NCBI GenBank assembly: GCA_963575745.1
Contig: CAUYUJ010019615.1
Coordinates: 412,513-472,512, forward strand
From: Prorocentrum cordatum
Lineage: Eukaryota; Sar; Dinophyceae; Prorocentrales; Prorocentraceae
DNA length: 60,000 bases
Direction of reading: 5' to 3'
A model generated the notes under the pieces. The model saw only the letters and a program-made list of their open reading frames with translations. It did no database searches and was not told the origin of the DNA. Every line of letters starts with the position of its first letter. Positions within the stretch are counted from its first letter, which is position 1. Below are positions 30,020 to 39,644 of this stretch, in pieces. A program made the position numbers and the translations under genes.

Positions 30020-31420
30020 TCCCATTTCCGCACACCCCTCACACGTTTCGTGGCCCCATAGGTAGCTCCACCGAAGGCCCCAGTGGCAGGGTTCGCATGC
30101 CGCCCCCACCCCACTTTGGCTCACCCCTCACACGTTTCGTGGCCCCATAGGTAGCTCCACCGAAGGCCCCAGTGGCAGGGTTCGCATGCCGCCCCCACCC
30201 CACTTCGGCACACCCTTCACACGCTTCGTGGCCCCATAGGTAGCTCCACCGAAGGCCCCCGTGGCAGGGTTCGCATGCCGCCCCCACCTCACTTTGGCAC
30301 ACCCCTCACACGTTTCGTGGCCCCACAGGGAGCTCCACCGACGGCCCCAGTGGCAGGGTTCGCATGCCGCCCCCACCCCACTTTGGCACACCCCTCACGC
30401 ATTTCGTGGCCCCATAGGTAGCTCCACCGAAGGCCCCAGTGGCAGGGTTCGCATGCCGCCCCCACCTCACTTTGGCACACCCCTCACGCGTTTCGTGGCC
30501 CCATAGGTAGCTCCACCGAAGGCCCCAGTGGCAGGGTTCGCATGCCGCCCCCGCCCCACTTTGGCACACCCCTCACACGTTTCGTGGCCTCATAGGGAGC
30601 TCCACCGAAGGCCCCAGTGGCAGGGTTCGCATGCCGCCCCCATCTCACTTTGGCACACCCCTCACACGTTTCGTGGCCCCATAGGGAGCTCCACCGACGG
30701 CCCCAGTGGCAGGGTTCGCATGCCGCCCCCACCCCACTTTGGCACACCCCTCACGCATTTCGTGGCCCCATAGGGTGCTCTACCGAAGGCCCCCGTGGCA
30801 GGGTTCGCATGCCGCCCCCACCCACTTTTGCACACCCCTCACACGTTTCGTGGCCCCATTGGGAGTTCCACCGACGGCCCCAGTGGCAGGGTTCGCATGC
30901 GTCCGCGCCACCCATGTCGACACACCCTTGACACGTTTCGTGGCCCCATAATGAGCTCCACCGAAGGCCCCAGTGGCAGAGTTGGCATGCCGCCCCTCGC
31001 CCATTTCGGCCCACCCCTCACACGTTTCGTGGCCCCATAGGGAGCTCCACCGAAGGGGCCCCAGTGGTTGCGTTCGCATGCGTCCCCACCACCCATTTCG
31101 GCACACCCCTCATACGCTTCGTGGCCCCATAGGGAGCTCCACCGAAGGCCCCAGTGGCTCCCCACCACCCATTTCGGCACACCCCTCACACGTTTCGTGG
31201 CCCCATAGGGAGCTCCACCGAAGGCCCCAGTGGCTGCGTTCGCATGCCTCCCCACCACCCATTTCGGCACACCCCTCACACGTTTCGTGGCCCCATAGGG
31301 AGCTCCACCGAAGGCCCCAGTGGCAGGGTCCGCATGCCTCCCCACCACCCATTTCGGCACACCCCTCACACGTTTCGTGGCCCCATAGGGAGCTCCACCG
31401 AAGGCCCCAGTGGCGCGGTG
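30020..31420 (+). repeat. Satellite array 4, unit 89 bp
   Basis: TTTCGTGGCCCCATAGG at 30046 and 30135, then the same position (as CTTCGTGG) at 30224: 89-bp spacing. The unit is the long form with CACTTTGGCACACCCCTCAC. About 15 units. Confidence 0.95.
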
Positions 31421-31530
31421 CCTATGAGAAGAGGGGCCTAGTTTGCGTGCCCCCTCCTTCGTCTCATATCCGTGCGGTACTCGCAGCTGCATATGGTTGG
31501 GTCCTTCGCCAGGCTAATTTTCTTGTGCGA
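31421..31530 (+). repeat. Right flank of composite satellite element 4
   Basis: GCGGTACTCGCAGCTGCATA, then TGGTTGGGTCCTTCGCCAGG and CTAATTTT. The ATGGTTGGG here is the inverse of CCCAACCAT in the left flank. Confidence 0.75.
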
Positions 31531-32727
31531 TAGCCGTCGTTACCTGCGTGGGGGGGAGGGGCGGGGGCACGTAACGCCAGGTTTCACGCCGGCGCCGTCT
31601 GGACGCGTCTAAGGACAGCCAAAGCCAAGTCGAAGGCCAGCACGAATCGTGACGTTAGCTGAGCAGGGGGAGGCGGGCGGCGGAGGCAGCGCCAGCTGTC
31701 ACGGACAAGGCAAAAGTGCGGTCCAATCCATCCAGGCCTGTTTGCCAACTCTTGGGCTGGAGCTCCGCCCGGGTCATCGGTGCGAGATGTCGAATGGGGA
31801 TCTCCGCTCGAACTGGAGCCCTGCTGGGCTCCGACAGCACCCAAATCCCAGACCTGCAGTGCCTTTTACCGCCATGCCGTTCGCCCCCTCCTCCTTCCTA
31901 TAGGTTTTAGTGCGTGATGTGTGTTCATCATCTTTTGGGAGCCTCGACCAGAGATGACTCGACGTGCGGCGTTGCAGAACGTCCCTCGCATCTCGCATTC
32001 GGCCCACCTCGCCTTCACGGAAGGCCAGCGGCTGGTAGCAGACTCGAAAGCGAGACGTCAATATGTTTTGACCCAGAGTTGCTTGTATCGGCCATGTGCT
32101 CGAATCGCCAGCCCCTAGGGTTCTCGAACCCGTCCCCGGGACAGGCTCCTTCATCCCTGTGCCAAAGCATTTGGCACCCGACCTTAGCCATCATGCAACA
32201 GCAGCCCAAGTGATTTGGCGCATTTTTCCGAGAGGCCGCCTCTTCAGATTAGACGCCTGCACCTCTTCTGACGCCTGCCCTGCCCAGCATCTCGAGGGGC
32301 GACCCAGCCGTTGCGACGATGGGGGCCTTGGCCAGCCCACAACAGCATCCCGCGGGGGTCAAAGGGTCGGTGCGTATACACGTTGCTCATTTCTGATGCT
32401 TCGAGAGGCCCTTAAATTTTTGTTGGGTGCCAAGATCCTCTCATTTCTGATTCTTCCGTCCTGGGCCTCTTCCTGGCCATTGGGGGGCCCAGAAGAGTTA
32501 GAAACCAGCACGATTGGAAGAAAAATCAGAAACGAGAACGAGTAGAAGTGAGCACGATTCGAAGTGCACGACGTGTTGTGTACACCGGCCTGGCGAAGCC
32601 AGAGGGAGGCGTGGGCACGGACGTCCGGGTCCCGGGATCCGCCCGGCCAGGAGCCGCGGGGGGGTCGGCCGACGTCCCCCGAGGTCCTCGAGGCCGCCCC
32701 CCGCGCCCAGGTCCCCGGATCTCCCTC
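31531..32727. other. Unassigned intron-like region
   Basis: About 1.2 kb of mixed sequence. I found no codon-biased frame, no tandem array and no repeat shared with other parts of the window, except worn FB-A-like text near 32450-32550. Confidence 0.4.
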
Positions 32728-32923
32728 CCCATAGACAGGACCGCGTCGTGAGAAAAAAAACCGGGCCGGGAGGGTTTTTTCGGATCCATTTCGGCCTCGG
32801 GGGGCCCTCGCCGGGCCTCGGGACCTGCAACAACAACGAGTCAGGATGAGAAGCCGGTCCCGGGAAAGGGTCGGGACTTCAGGGGCGCCGTCCTGGAAAA
32901 AATCAGGACGTCGCATGTCTGGG
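32728..32923 (-). mobile_element. FB-A element
   Basis: Right end CAGGACGTCGCATGTCTGGG is the inverse of the CCCAGACATGCGACGTCCTG end at 50811. Inside: GGGCCCTCGCCGGGCCTCGG and GATGAGAAGCCGGTCCCGGG. The other end (CCCATAGACAGGACCGCGTC) is worn. Confidence 0.65.
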
Positions 32924-33139
32924 TCCCTGCCATCGGGACGGAGCGCCGCTCCTCCCAACTGCTTCCCGGTCGGCCGGGGACCTGCGCCGCACGGAGAGAG
33001 AGGGAGAGAAGAGGGCGGAGCCCGATGCCACCGCTCGGCCAACTCCTGTGGGCGATGGTGCCAGCTGGAGGCCGAACGCCACCAGAACAATGCGGGGGAC
33101 CAATACGAGGAAGGGACGGGATGACTGGGAGGAGGACGT

Positions 33140-33345
33140 GGAGGAAAGAGGAGGAGGAGGAGGAGGAGGAGGAGGAGGAGGAGGAGGAGGAGGAGATGGA
33201 GGAGGATGAGGAGGAAGAAGAGGTGGAGGCGGAGGAGGAGGAAGAGGAAGAAGAGGTGGAGGCGGAGGAGGAGGAGGAGGAGCAGGAGGAGCAGGAACAG
33301 CAGCAGGATGAGGAGGAGGATGAGGAGGAGATGAGGAGAGCGACA
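33140..33345 (+). repeat. GGA-rich array
   Basis: GGA/GAG/GAA with GTGGAGGCG interruptions; Glu-rich frames are repeat-derived. Confidence 0.9.
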
Positions 33346-33629
33346 GAGAGAGGGAGAGAGAGGCGAGAGGAGAGACGGCACGTCGATCTCGGAGAGCGGG
33401 GCCCGGAGGACGACGAGGGGTGGGGCGAGGGGGCGGCGACGACGACGGGGTATAGCGAGGGCGGGCGCCCCCCCCCTGGAATATCCGAGCCGCACCCTGG
33501 CGGGGAGGCCTCTTAGACCTGCGGTCCGCGGGCGGGAGGGCGTCGATGCCGGAGCTCCGCGCGGACCCCGGGAGTGCGGAAGCCTGGAGGACGGAGGCGC
33601 CCTGCGTTCCTCAGCGGAGGGCCCGCCGG

Positions 33630-33795
33630 AGCGCCGGACACCGCAGGATTTTGCAGGGCCAGGGTTGCATGGACCCCAGGGGCCAGCGCGCAGGACGCTG
33701 CAGGAGCCCGGGCTGCATGGACCCGGGCCGGCGCGCAGGAGCTTGCAGGCGCCTGCAGGATCTTGCAGGGCCCTGCAAAATCCGACCAACCTGGG
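33630..33795 (+). repeat. Dispersed repeat family U, copy 1
   Basis: CAGGGTTGCATGGACCCCAG and GGGCTGCATGGACCCGGGCC, with GCAGGA/CTTGCAGG runs. Related copies are at 36460-36590 and 57280-57370. Confidence 0.6.
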
Positions 33796-33811
33796 TGTGC
33801 ATTGACCCGGC

Positions 33812-33819
33812 TCAGTACA

Positions 33820-33872
<53 letters not shown>
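33812..33872 (+). repeat. GTC trinucleotide array
   Basis: About 19 perfect GTC/CGT units. Confidence 0.95.
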
Positions 33873-34009
33873 GCGCGCGGAGGCTGTGGTGGCGCCGGAA
33901 CCGTAAGGCGGGGGGGGGCGCGTTATTACGTTGTGCGCCCCCCGTCCCCCCCTTCCCATCACGCCCGCTATCGCCGCGATTAGAATAACGCGCTCCAGGC
34001 AACCCGCAC

Positions 34010-34140
34010 AGTAAGGATGAGCAGCTTTCCAAGGTCACCCTTGCATCCTTGCCCCTTCGGCCCATCCTTGGCGACTTTCGCTGGCCCACCTCGCCAGAAA
34101 AACGTTGGCATGGCCCTCCAGGGCCCTGGCACCTGCTTTG
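34010..34140 (+). repeat. FB-S-related repeat, copy at Hsp70 intron end
   Basis: AGTAAGGATGAGCAGCTTTC, TCGGCCCATCCTTGGCGACT; matches 10835-10960. It ends about 30 bp before the next proposed 3' splice site. Confidence 0.65.
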
Positions 34141-34170
34141 ACTGTAGGCCCCCGAGGAGCGTCTTCGCAG

Positions 34171-34308
34171 GCCAGCGCGCCCGCGCGCCCGAGCGCGCGC
34201 GCGCCTCCGCGCGGCCGCGGAGGGCCCGCGCGCAGCCCCGGGAGGTGGTCCAGGGGGAGCGCCGCTTCGCCAAGGACAACAAGGAGTTGTCGATGTTCAT
34301 CCTCGAGG
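34171..34308 (+). CDS. hsp70: Hsp70 exon, QGER segment of the substrate-binding domain
   Basis: From 34242 the frame reads EVVQGERRFAKDNKELSMF then ILEG. This matches VxQGERxxxxDNKxLGxFxLxGI of DnaK/Hsp70. The first 23 codons (QRARAPERARASARP and on) form an Ala/Arg-rich insert that typical Hsp70s lack. The 3' splice site is GTCTTCGCAG^GC, phase 1, which fits the GGGG^GTAAGAG donor of the previous exon. The 3' edge is GAGG^GC, a GC donor in phase 1. All third bases of the insert are G or C, so it is probably coding. A later start at 34236 would pair with the shorter end of the previous exon. Confidence 0.75.
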
Positions 34309-34329
34309 GCGGCCGGGGGCGGGGCCAAC

Positions 34330-35735
34330 CCTGTTCCGTGAGAGGGCGCGCCGTCCTCCCTTCCACCTCGCCGCCGCTCGCTTCGCTCCCCGGATGGGGG
34401 GGGGGGGGGGCGAGGCCTGCTCTGGCAGCCAGAGCCTGGGGACGGCTTCAGGACGGCGGTGCTCATGCCCCCATCTGCCTGGTGTGGGCTACGTTCAGGC
34501 TCTGGTGCCGATGCTAAAGGACGGTGGGGGATGCGAGTCCTCGCGCACCCCTCCCCACCTGTCCTCTTGTCCCCGCCCCAGTCCAACGTTTTAAGACAAA
34601 CATCGACACGGAGGCTTTCCGCCACTTTCGGCGTCTGGACGCCATTTCCAGGCTCTGGGACCATCAAACAATGGTCCTGGTTGGGAAGCTTGGCTTTGCG
34701 GAAGAGGTGTATCTAGAGTTTCGGGGCTCTCGTACAGGCAAATCAGTGCGGCTGAGGTATGGTCCACCCGTCCTTTGCGCTCCCCCATCTCCCCTCTTCC
34801 GTAACCTCCTTGCCGCTCTTACCTTGCCGCATGCCTCGTGCCCACTCCACATTCGCGCCCCCTCCCCCTGCCTACGCCCTGCCCATCCTTCTAAACCCTT
34901 TTTGCCCCCTACAAGCTGGTTCACGTCATGTTGACGCGGCGACGACCCCAGTGCGGGCGTTCAAAGTTGTACGCCGCTGCTGGCCCCGAATCGGCCGATA
35001 TCGAGCGATTTTGTTCATAATCCCAGCAAGCCGCGATCGTTTTGTTGAAAGGTCCACTCGGTGTCAGAGTTTGGGCCACGCCAGCAGGACAGTCCTGCAC
35101 GGTTTGCTTCGTCTGCGTTCCACCCCCCATCTTTTCTTCCGCGCCATTGTCTTCGCCGTTTGTTTTGCTTGGTAGTAAACTGCGAGGACGGTCCCCTGTG
35201 TCCTTTCAGTATTTCATGTGATGGCATCGTTTCGTGGTGTTGGCGTTCTCTACCCCGTTTATCCTTCAGCCCTCCTACCCTCCCCTGCCCTTCCCTCTTG
35301 CGGACCCGCCCTACCACCATCTTTCAATTTAACCCCTCATCCAAAGCTCCAGGCCGAGCCTGCTGTCTTTACATGGGCACGTCCATATCTTGGCTCAGGG
35401 GTCCCTGGGGCTGTCGGTCGATGCGAAGGGGGGAAGCTGGGGAAACGGCTGGCTGCGAGAGGCAGAGGAGGAGGGGGAGGCTGAGAGGACGAGGGAGGAG
35501 GAGTAGTACCAAGAAGATCCTGCACTCCGACATCTCGAAACAGACATGCAGCATCGTCCTGCGATCCGTGACGGCCCTGGGGCACGCCGCAGGGCAAAAC
35601 ACGTCCATTGCAGTGGACATGCGGCGCCAGGATCCTACGGGGGGGAGGGGGAGTCCGCAGGCCAACGCCGCAAGCACGTCATTGGAAGCTCCCCTGACGC
35701 AGCAGAGGTCGCAGGCGGAGAGATGCCCCGCGGCC
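34330..35735. other. Intron-like region, no supported exon
   Basis: Holds a G run (34396-34410), pyrimidine-rich text (34745-34915, 35240-35345), and short CTCCAGG/CAGGCCGAG text. No codon-biased block was found. Confidence 0.45.
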
Positions 35736-35739
35736 TGCC

Positions 35740-36112
35740 CCAGGGAGAGGAGGAGGAGAAGGAGGAGGAGGAGGAGGAGGAGGGGGAGGAGGAGGAGGAG
35801 GAGGAGGAGGAGAGGGAGGAGGAGGAGGAGGAGGAAGAGGAGAGAGGAGGAGGAGGAGGAGAAGGAGGAGGGAGGAGGAGGGAAGAGGGAGGAGGAAGGA
35901 GGGAGGGGAGGAGGAGGAGGAGGAGGAGAGGAGGAGGAGAGGAGGAGGAGGAGGAGGAGGAGGAGAAGGAGGAGGAGGAGGAGGAGGAGGAGGAGGAGGA
36001 GGAGGAGGAAAGGAGGAGGAGGAGGAGGAGGAGGGAGGAGGAGGAGGAGGAGGAGGAGGAGGAGGAGAGGGAGGAGGAGGAGGAGGAGGAGGAGGAGGAG
36101 GAGGGAGGATGG
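35740..36112 (+). repeat. GGA array directly upstream of Hsp70 exon
   Basis: About 370 bp of GGA/GAG with AAG interruptions, ending 25 bp before the proposed 3' splice site at 36136. Confidence 0.95.
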
Positions 36113-36136
36113 AGGGGGGGGGCGGGGCGCGCGCAG

Positions 36137-36213
36137 GCATCAGGCCCGCGGCGGCGGGCCGTGCGAAGGTCGAGGCGAGCGCGCGCTGCCGCCCCCCGGC
36201 CACGCCGCGGCCT
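36137..36213 (+). CDS. hsp70: Hsp70 exon, GIxPAxxGxxxxE segment
   Basis: G of the previous exon plus GC gives Gly, then IRPAAAGRAKVEASARC. This aligns with the Hsp70 signature GIPPAPRGVPxIEVxFxID; the I, P, A, G and E positions are kept, but the later F and D are lost. The 3' splice site is GCGCGCGCAG^GC, phase 1. The 3' edge is uncertain: CCT^GC at 36213 and CCG^GC at 36198 are phase 0, and G^GAGGGAGG at 36220 is phase 1. Loss of conserved residues after KVEAS means the fold may be altered here or the gene may be decaying. Confidence 0.6.
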
Positions 36214-36263
36214 GCGCGGGGAGGGAGGGCAGCCCCGGGCTCCAAGGTGACTCTGCACGAACG

Positions 36264-36453
36264 GGATGGGCACGGAAAGAATGGGTACAATGCTCAACAG
36301 CAGTTCCTGTTCATTTTGAACAGAACTCGCTGCCCGCGCCGCCGCGGCCTCTGTCCATTTGAGACGGAAGGCCGCCTGCCCAACAGCGGCCGTTGCTGGT
36401 TTGGGACAAGATTTGTTGTTGGGCATTGTGCCCATCTTTTCCGTACCCATTTC
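36264..36453 (+). mobile_element. FB-F foldback element, full length
   Basis: Left arm GATGGGCACGGAAAGAATGG then GTACAATGCTCAACAGCAG; right arm TTGTTGTTGGGCATTGTGCC then CATCTTTTCCGTACCCATTT. About 38 bp of inverted repeat. It starts 44-50 bp after the Hsp70 exon. Confidence 0.8.
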
Positions 36454-36459
36454 GGGCGT

Positions 36460-36590
36460 CCAAAGGGTCAGCCAGAGCCAGGGCTGCACTGACCCGGGCT
36501 TGCGCACAGGATCTCGCAGGACCCCGCAGGGTCCTGCAGGGTCCTGGCTGGCCTTGGGTCTGCATCGGCCCGTGCCAGTGCATCTCGGCA
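36460..36590 (+). repeat. Dispersed repeat family U, copy 2
   Basis: CAGGGCTGCACTGACCCGGG, then CGCAGGATCTCGCAGG-type runs. Confidence 0.6.
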
Positions 36591-36627
36591 GTCTTTCTGG
36601 GCCTTCCAGATGAGGTCAGAGCAGAAG

Positions 36628-36745
36628 GGGTCGGAGGGTCGCGCCGCATCGCCGATGCATCGGGGGGACGCGGCTCGATGTGGAGCCCAAGTTTCTCCAC
36701 GTCAACGGTGCCGATGCATCCACGATGCGGCGCGATATTCCGACC
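36628..36745. mobile_element. FB-C foldback element, copy 1
   Basis: Left arm GGGTCGGAGGGTCGCGCCGC then ATCGCCGATGCATC; right arm GCCGATGCATCCACGATGCG then GCGCGATATTCCGACC. Inside: GGCTCGATGTGGAGC. The same element is at 58168-58324. Confidence 0.8.
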
Positions 36746-37102
36746 ACACCTGCAAGGCCTCTAGTCTCCAGGGCCCCCCGAGTGGGGACTTTTGGCAAGC
36801 CAGGACGCCCTGAGATCCTGGCGTCGCGACTTCTTCGAAACGGGATATCCTTCCCTGTGGGGCCCTCACGAATCGATCTGGGTCGAGAACTGCTGCAAGA
36901 AGGTGCGTGGTCCATTGCAGCACCGTTGGGCACCAGGCCAGAGCCCTGGACCCGATCTCCTTCTGCGGAAGGTGTCTGGCAGGATCGGTCCGTGGAGGTC
37001 CTGCAGGGCCCGAAGCGGGGCAACAAACCGCCCGTTGACAACAAAAAAAAACCCAGGGGAGGCCCGGCTCGCACTGGTCCTCTCTCTCTCTCTCGGGCTT
37101 GC

Positions 37103-37378
37103 GTCGGGCGTGTCCCTCTACAGGACTTGGCATCGCTCGGACGTGTGCATCTTTCCTTCGGCGAGGACAACCTAGGAGCATCCTTGATCATTTGCATGGC
37201 GAAAAAAACACGCACGAAACTGAAAAAAGCACAGGGAATGGACGTCTGAGCGATGGCCAGAGGAGGAATACTCAAAAATAGTGACAAGTGGTCAGGGGAC
37301 GATTTCTCTATCCTTTTTAGATGATGTGTTGATTGTTTGCTTTCGTCCAAAATGCCCCTGTAGGAGGACATGCCCGAT
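37103..37378. mobile_element. FB-E element with an internal insertion
   Basis: Left end GTCGGGCGTGTCCCTCTACA, right end CCCCTGTAGGAGGACATGCC then CGATC. The usual interior (AATACTCAAAAATAG) starts only at about 37269, so about 140 bp of other sequence is inserted near the left end. No clean target duplication was read. Confidence 0.65.
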
Positions 37379-37379
37379 C

Positions 37380-37995
37380 TCATCCTGGGCCCCTGCCAGC
37401 GTGCCGGAAGGAGGGGGGGGCTCGTGCAGGGGACGGGGCCGACGCTCTGGCAGTGGTGCGCTGTTCCGGCCGTGCGCACGAGGCGCGTGGATAGTGTGCT
37501 CGTCCCCGCGGTTGCCAGGATGGCCAGGGCCAGGGCCAGGGGGGGGGGGAGGGGGGCGCGGAGGAGTAGTGGATGGGGAGGAGGAGGGAGGGCGGAAGGA
37601 GGACGGGGACGAGGGGGAGGGAGCGGAGGGACGAACGGGGCGGGAGGGAGGAAGGAGGAGGGGGGATGGCGGAGGGGGTAGAGGAGGCTGGGGGATGGGA
37701 CGCGGGAAGGTGTCGAGAGATGTGGACACATCGATGCATGTCGTATGGGCAGTTTCTGCAGAAGGAGGGGGAGGAGAAGTAGGAGGTGGAGAAGCGTCAG
37801 CAGGAGGAGGCGACAGGAAAGGAGCAAGCGTGTCCCCACCAACCCGTCCAGAAACGATGCCCGTGCGAGCTGCCTTCATCAGGGAGGTGTCTGACTAAGC
37901 TTTGCAAAGGAGAGGTAGGCCAGCTGTCAAACCGAAGGCCGGGGCCAGGCTGGGCAGACCCGGGATCAATAATGGGCGCCTTCGCGGATTCGTTT
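37380..37995. other. GC-rich and purine-rich region, no supported gene
   Basis: G-rich tract at 37535-37690, then purine-rich text. Open frames on both strands lack codon bias or motifs. Confidence 0.4.
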
Positions 37996-38330
37996 TTCTA
38001 GTTGGGGCAACTTGGGGCTCCTTCGGTGCTCTGTTGGGGTCCTCTTGGGGGTCTCTTGGGACCCTCGTGGAGGCCTTTCGGGCCTGGCAGGGGCCATCTT
38101 GGAAGATGGTGATCAAAAAAGGGGGGGGGGGCTCAACTGGAGTCCCCCCGTGGAGCCCGATAAATCCCTTTTTGGGGCCCCTTTGGGATGATCTTGGGTC
38201 GCTCGTGGCAGCTCTTGGGGCCGTCTTTCCCGGAGCTCTTCTGCTCCCCTCTTGGGGTTCGATTGGGCGAAATTGGAGCCACCTTGAGGCCTCAAACGCT
38301 CACCAGAAGGGCGAGACGGCAGGTGACACT
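37996..38330 (-). repeat. Degenerate CTCTTGGGGCC-type repeat, short copy
   Basis: TCTTGGGG and CTTGGGGCC recur every 15-30 bp. A longer tract of the same kind is at 58500-59260. Confidence 0.6.
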
Positions 38331-39060
38331 GGAAAGCCTTAGGTGTTGGAAGGATGCTGGCCATAGTGCGAGGCTCTGAGGCAGCGTGGAGCTGTCTTGT
38401 GGCGGTCTTGGGGCCCCGTGGAGGCATGCTGGCTATCATTTTGAACTACACTGTGCCATCTTGGATGCCATACTTGGTCACTTCGGAACCCGCCAATCGG
38501 ACCCTAAAGCACCTCGCCACCCCTCCTTCCCCCTCCTGTCCAGGCCCAGGGTAGGGGTAGGGAGTAAGCCCATCTCCGAAAGGGAGATAAGGGGGTTGTA
38601 AAACTTATCTCCCTGACCTAAGCCTCCTGCGCCCCGAGAATTGGTGGCATTACTTTCACTCTCCCCATCGGTGGGGCATGGCCCCAGATGTGTCTAGTTT
38701 TCTCCATGGCTATGCAAGAAATCGTATAGACCGATCCGGGTGCAGCATGGGCCAGGCCACGAGCGGCGTCGGTGTATAGTTGGCATCCTCCTACTTGGTG
38801 GGGGCACCGCGCGGCCTGGCATGGACACGCACTCCTGCATGTCTTGCTCGGCCCATCTGCCATGGCACCCGGGGTCCGAATCTTTCGTCACCTCTGAAGG
38901 GGCCTTGGGACACACAAATAAATACACACAAATAGAACGATCCCCCATATTTTTTCCATGTTTTCTGGGTTTTTGTGTTCCCCCCCACTTCCCATATTTT
39001 CCCATATCGGGAATCGAAGATTAATTGTGTCTGTGTGCTTTTTGTCCCTCCTGAACCTCT
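38331..39060. other. Unassigned region
   Basis: Includes AAATAAATACACACAAATAG, relatively A/T rich, near 38917, and CCCATATTTTTTCC/CCCATATTTTCCC near 38944-39004. No exon or array. Confidence 0.4.
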
Positions 39061-39108
39061 CTTTCTCTCTCGCTCGCGGGTCCACCTCCGCCGCCTTCGC
39101 GGACTCAG

Positions 39109-39186
39109 GCCGCCGCGGCCCTGGCCGTGCGCACCTCTCGGGGCGCAGGCGGCCGAGCCATGAGCCGCCCGCGCGCCCTCCGGCAG
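39109..39186 (+). CDS. Possible exon after the Hsp70 exons
   Basis: After TTCGCGGACTCAG the frame reads AAAALAVRTSRGAGGRAMSR then PRALRQ, with 24 of 26 third bases G or C. It could replace the DxNGxLxVxAxDxxTG strand of Hsp70, since it keeps an LxV and a GxG at about the right spacing, but identity is low. It starts in phase 0 and would end at CAG^GC, phase 0, so it can be spliced between 36213 and 39645 in frame. A minus-strand frame is also open. Confidence 0.3.
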
Positions 39187-39300
39187 GCCGCGCCGGCGCC
39201 CGCGGGGCCCCGCCGGTAGCGCCCGATGTACCTCGGGCCGTGGCAGGAGTGCTCGGCACGAGCGAAAGTCAGCCACGCGCAGGGAGGGGTTTTGGGGGGA

Positions 39301-39412
39301 GGGGGGAGGGCTTCTTAGAAGCACCCCTGCTTCTTAGAAGGCGCGGGCCTTATCTATAGATGTAAGGCCGGCGCCTTCTAAGCAGCAGTCTGCTTCTAAA
39401 AATCCCTCCCCC
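39301..39412. mobile_element. FB-G foldback element, copy 2
   Basis: GGAGGGCTTCTTAGAAGCAC and CTTCTTAGAAGGCGCGGGCC against GGCGCCTTCTAAGCAGCAG; centre TTATCTATAGATGTAAG identical to copy 1. Confidence 0.8.
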
Positions 39413-39438
39413 TCCCCCCCCCTTGTGCGCGCCGCCAA

Positions 39439-39629
39439 GAAATCGGTACGGAAAGAATGGGCACAATGCCCAACAGCAGTTCGGGTTCATTCTGAGCAGG
39501 ACTCGCTGTCGGTGCCGCCGCGGCCTGTGTCCATTCGAGGCAGAAGGCCGCCTGCCCAACACCGGCCGCTGTCGGCTCGGGACAGCATGTGTTGTGGGGC
39601 ATTGTACCCATCCTTTCCGTGCCCATTTC
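39439..39629 (+). mobile_element. FB-F foldback element ending 15 bp before an exon
   Basis: Left arm GAAATCGGTACGGAAAGAAT then GGGCACAATGCCCAACAGCA; right arm GTTGTGGGGCATTGTACCCA then TCCTTTCCGTGCCCATTTC. The next exon-like block starts at 39645 after TTGGCGTCCACACAG. Confidence 0.8.
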
Positions 39630-39644
39630 TTGGCGTCCACACAG

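Noticed and set aside
32359-34089. 576-codon minus-strand frame
   Set aside because: Crosses FB-A, the GGA array and the GTC array; composition changes at each boundary, as expected for chance openness.
35061-36362. 433-codon + frame
   Set aside because: Dominated by the GGA array; its frame is not that of the Hsp70 exon at 36137.
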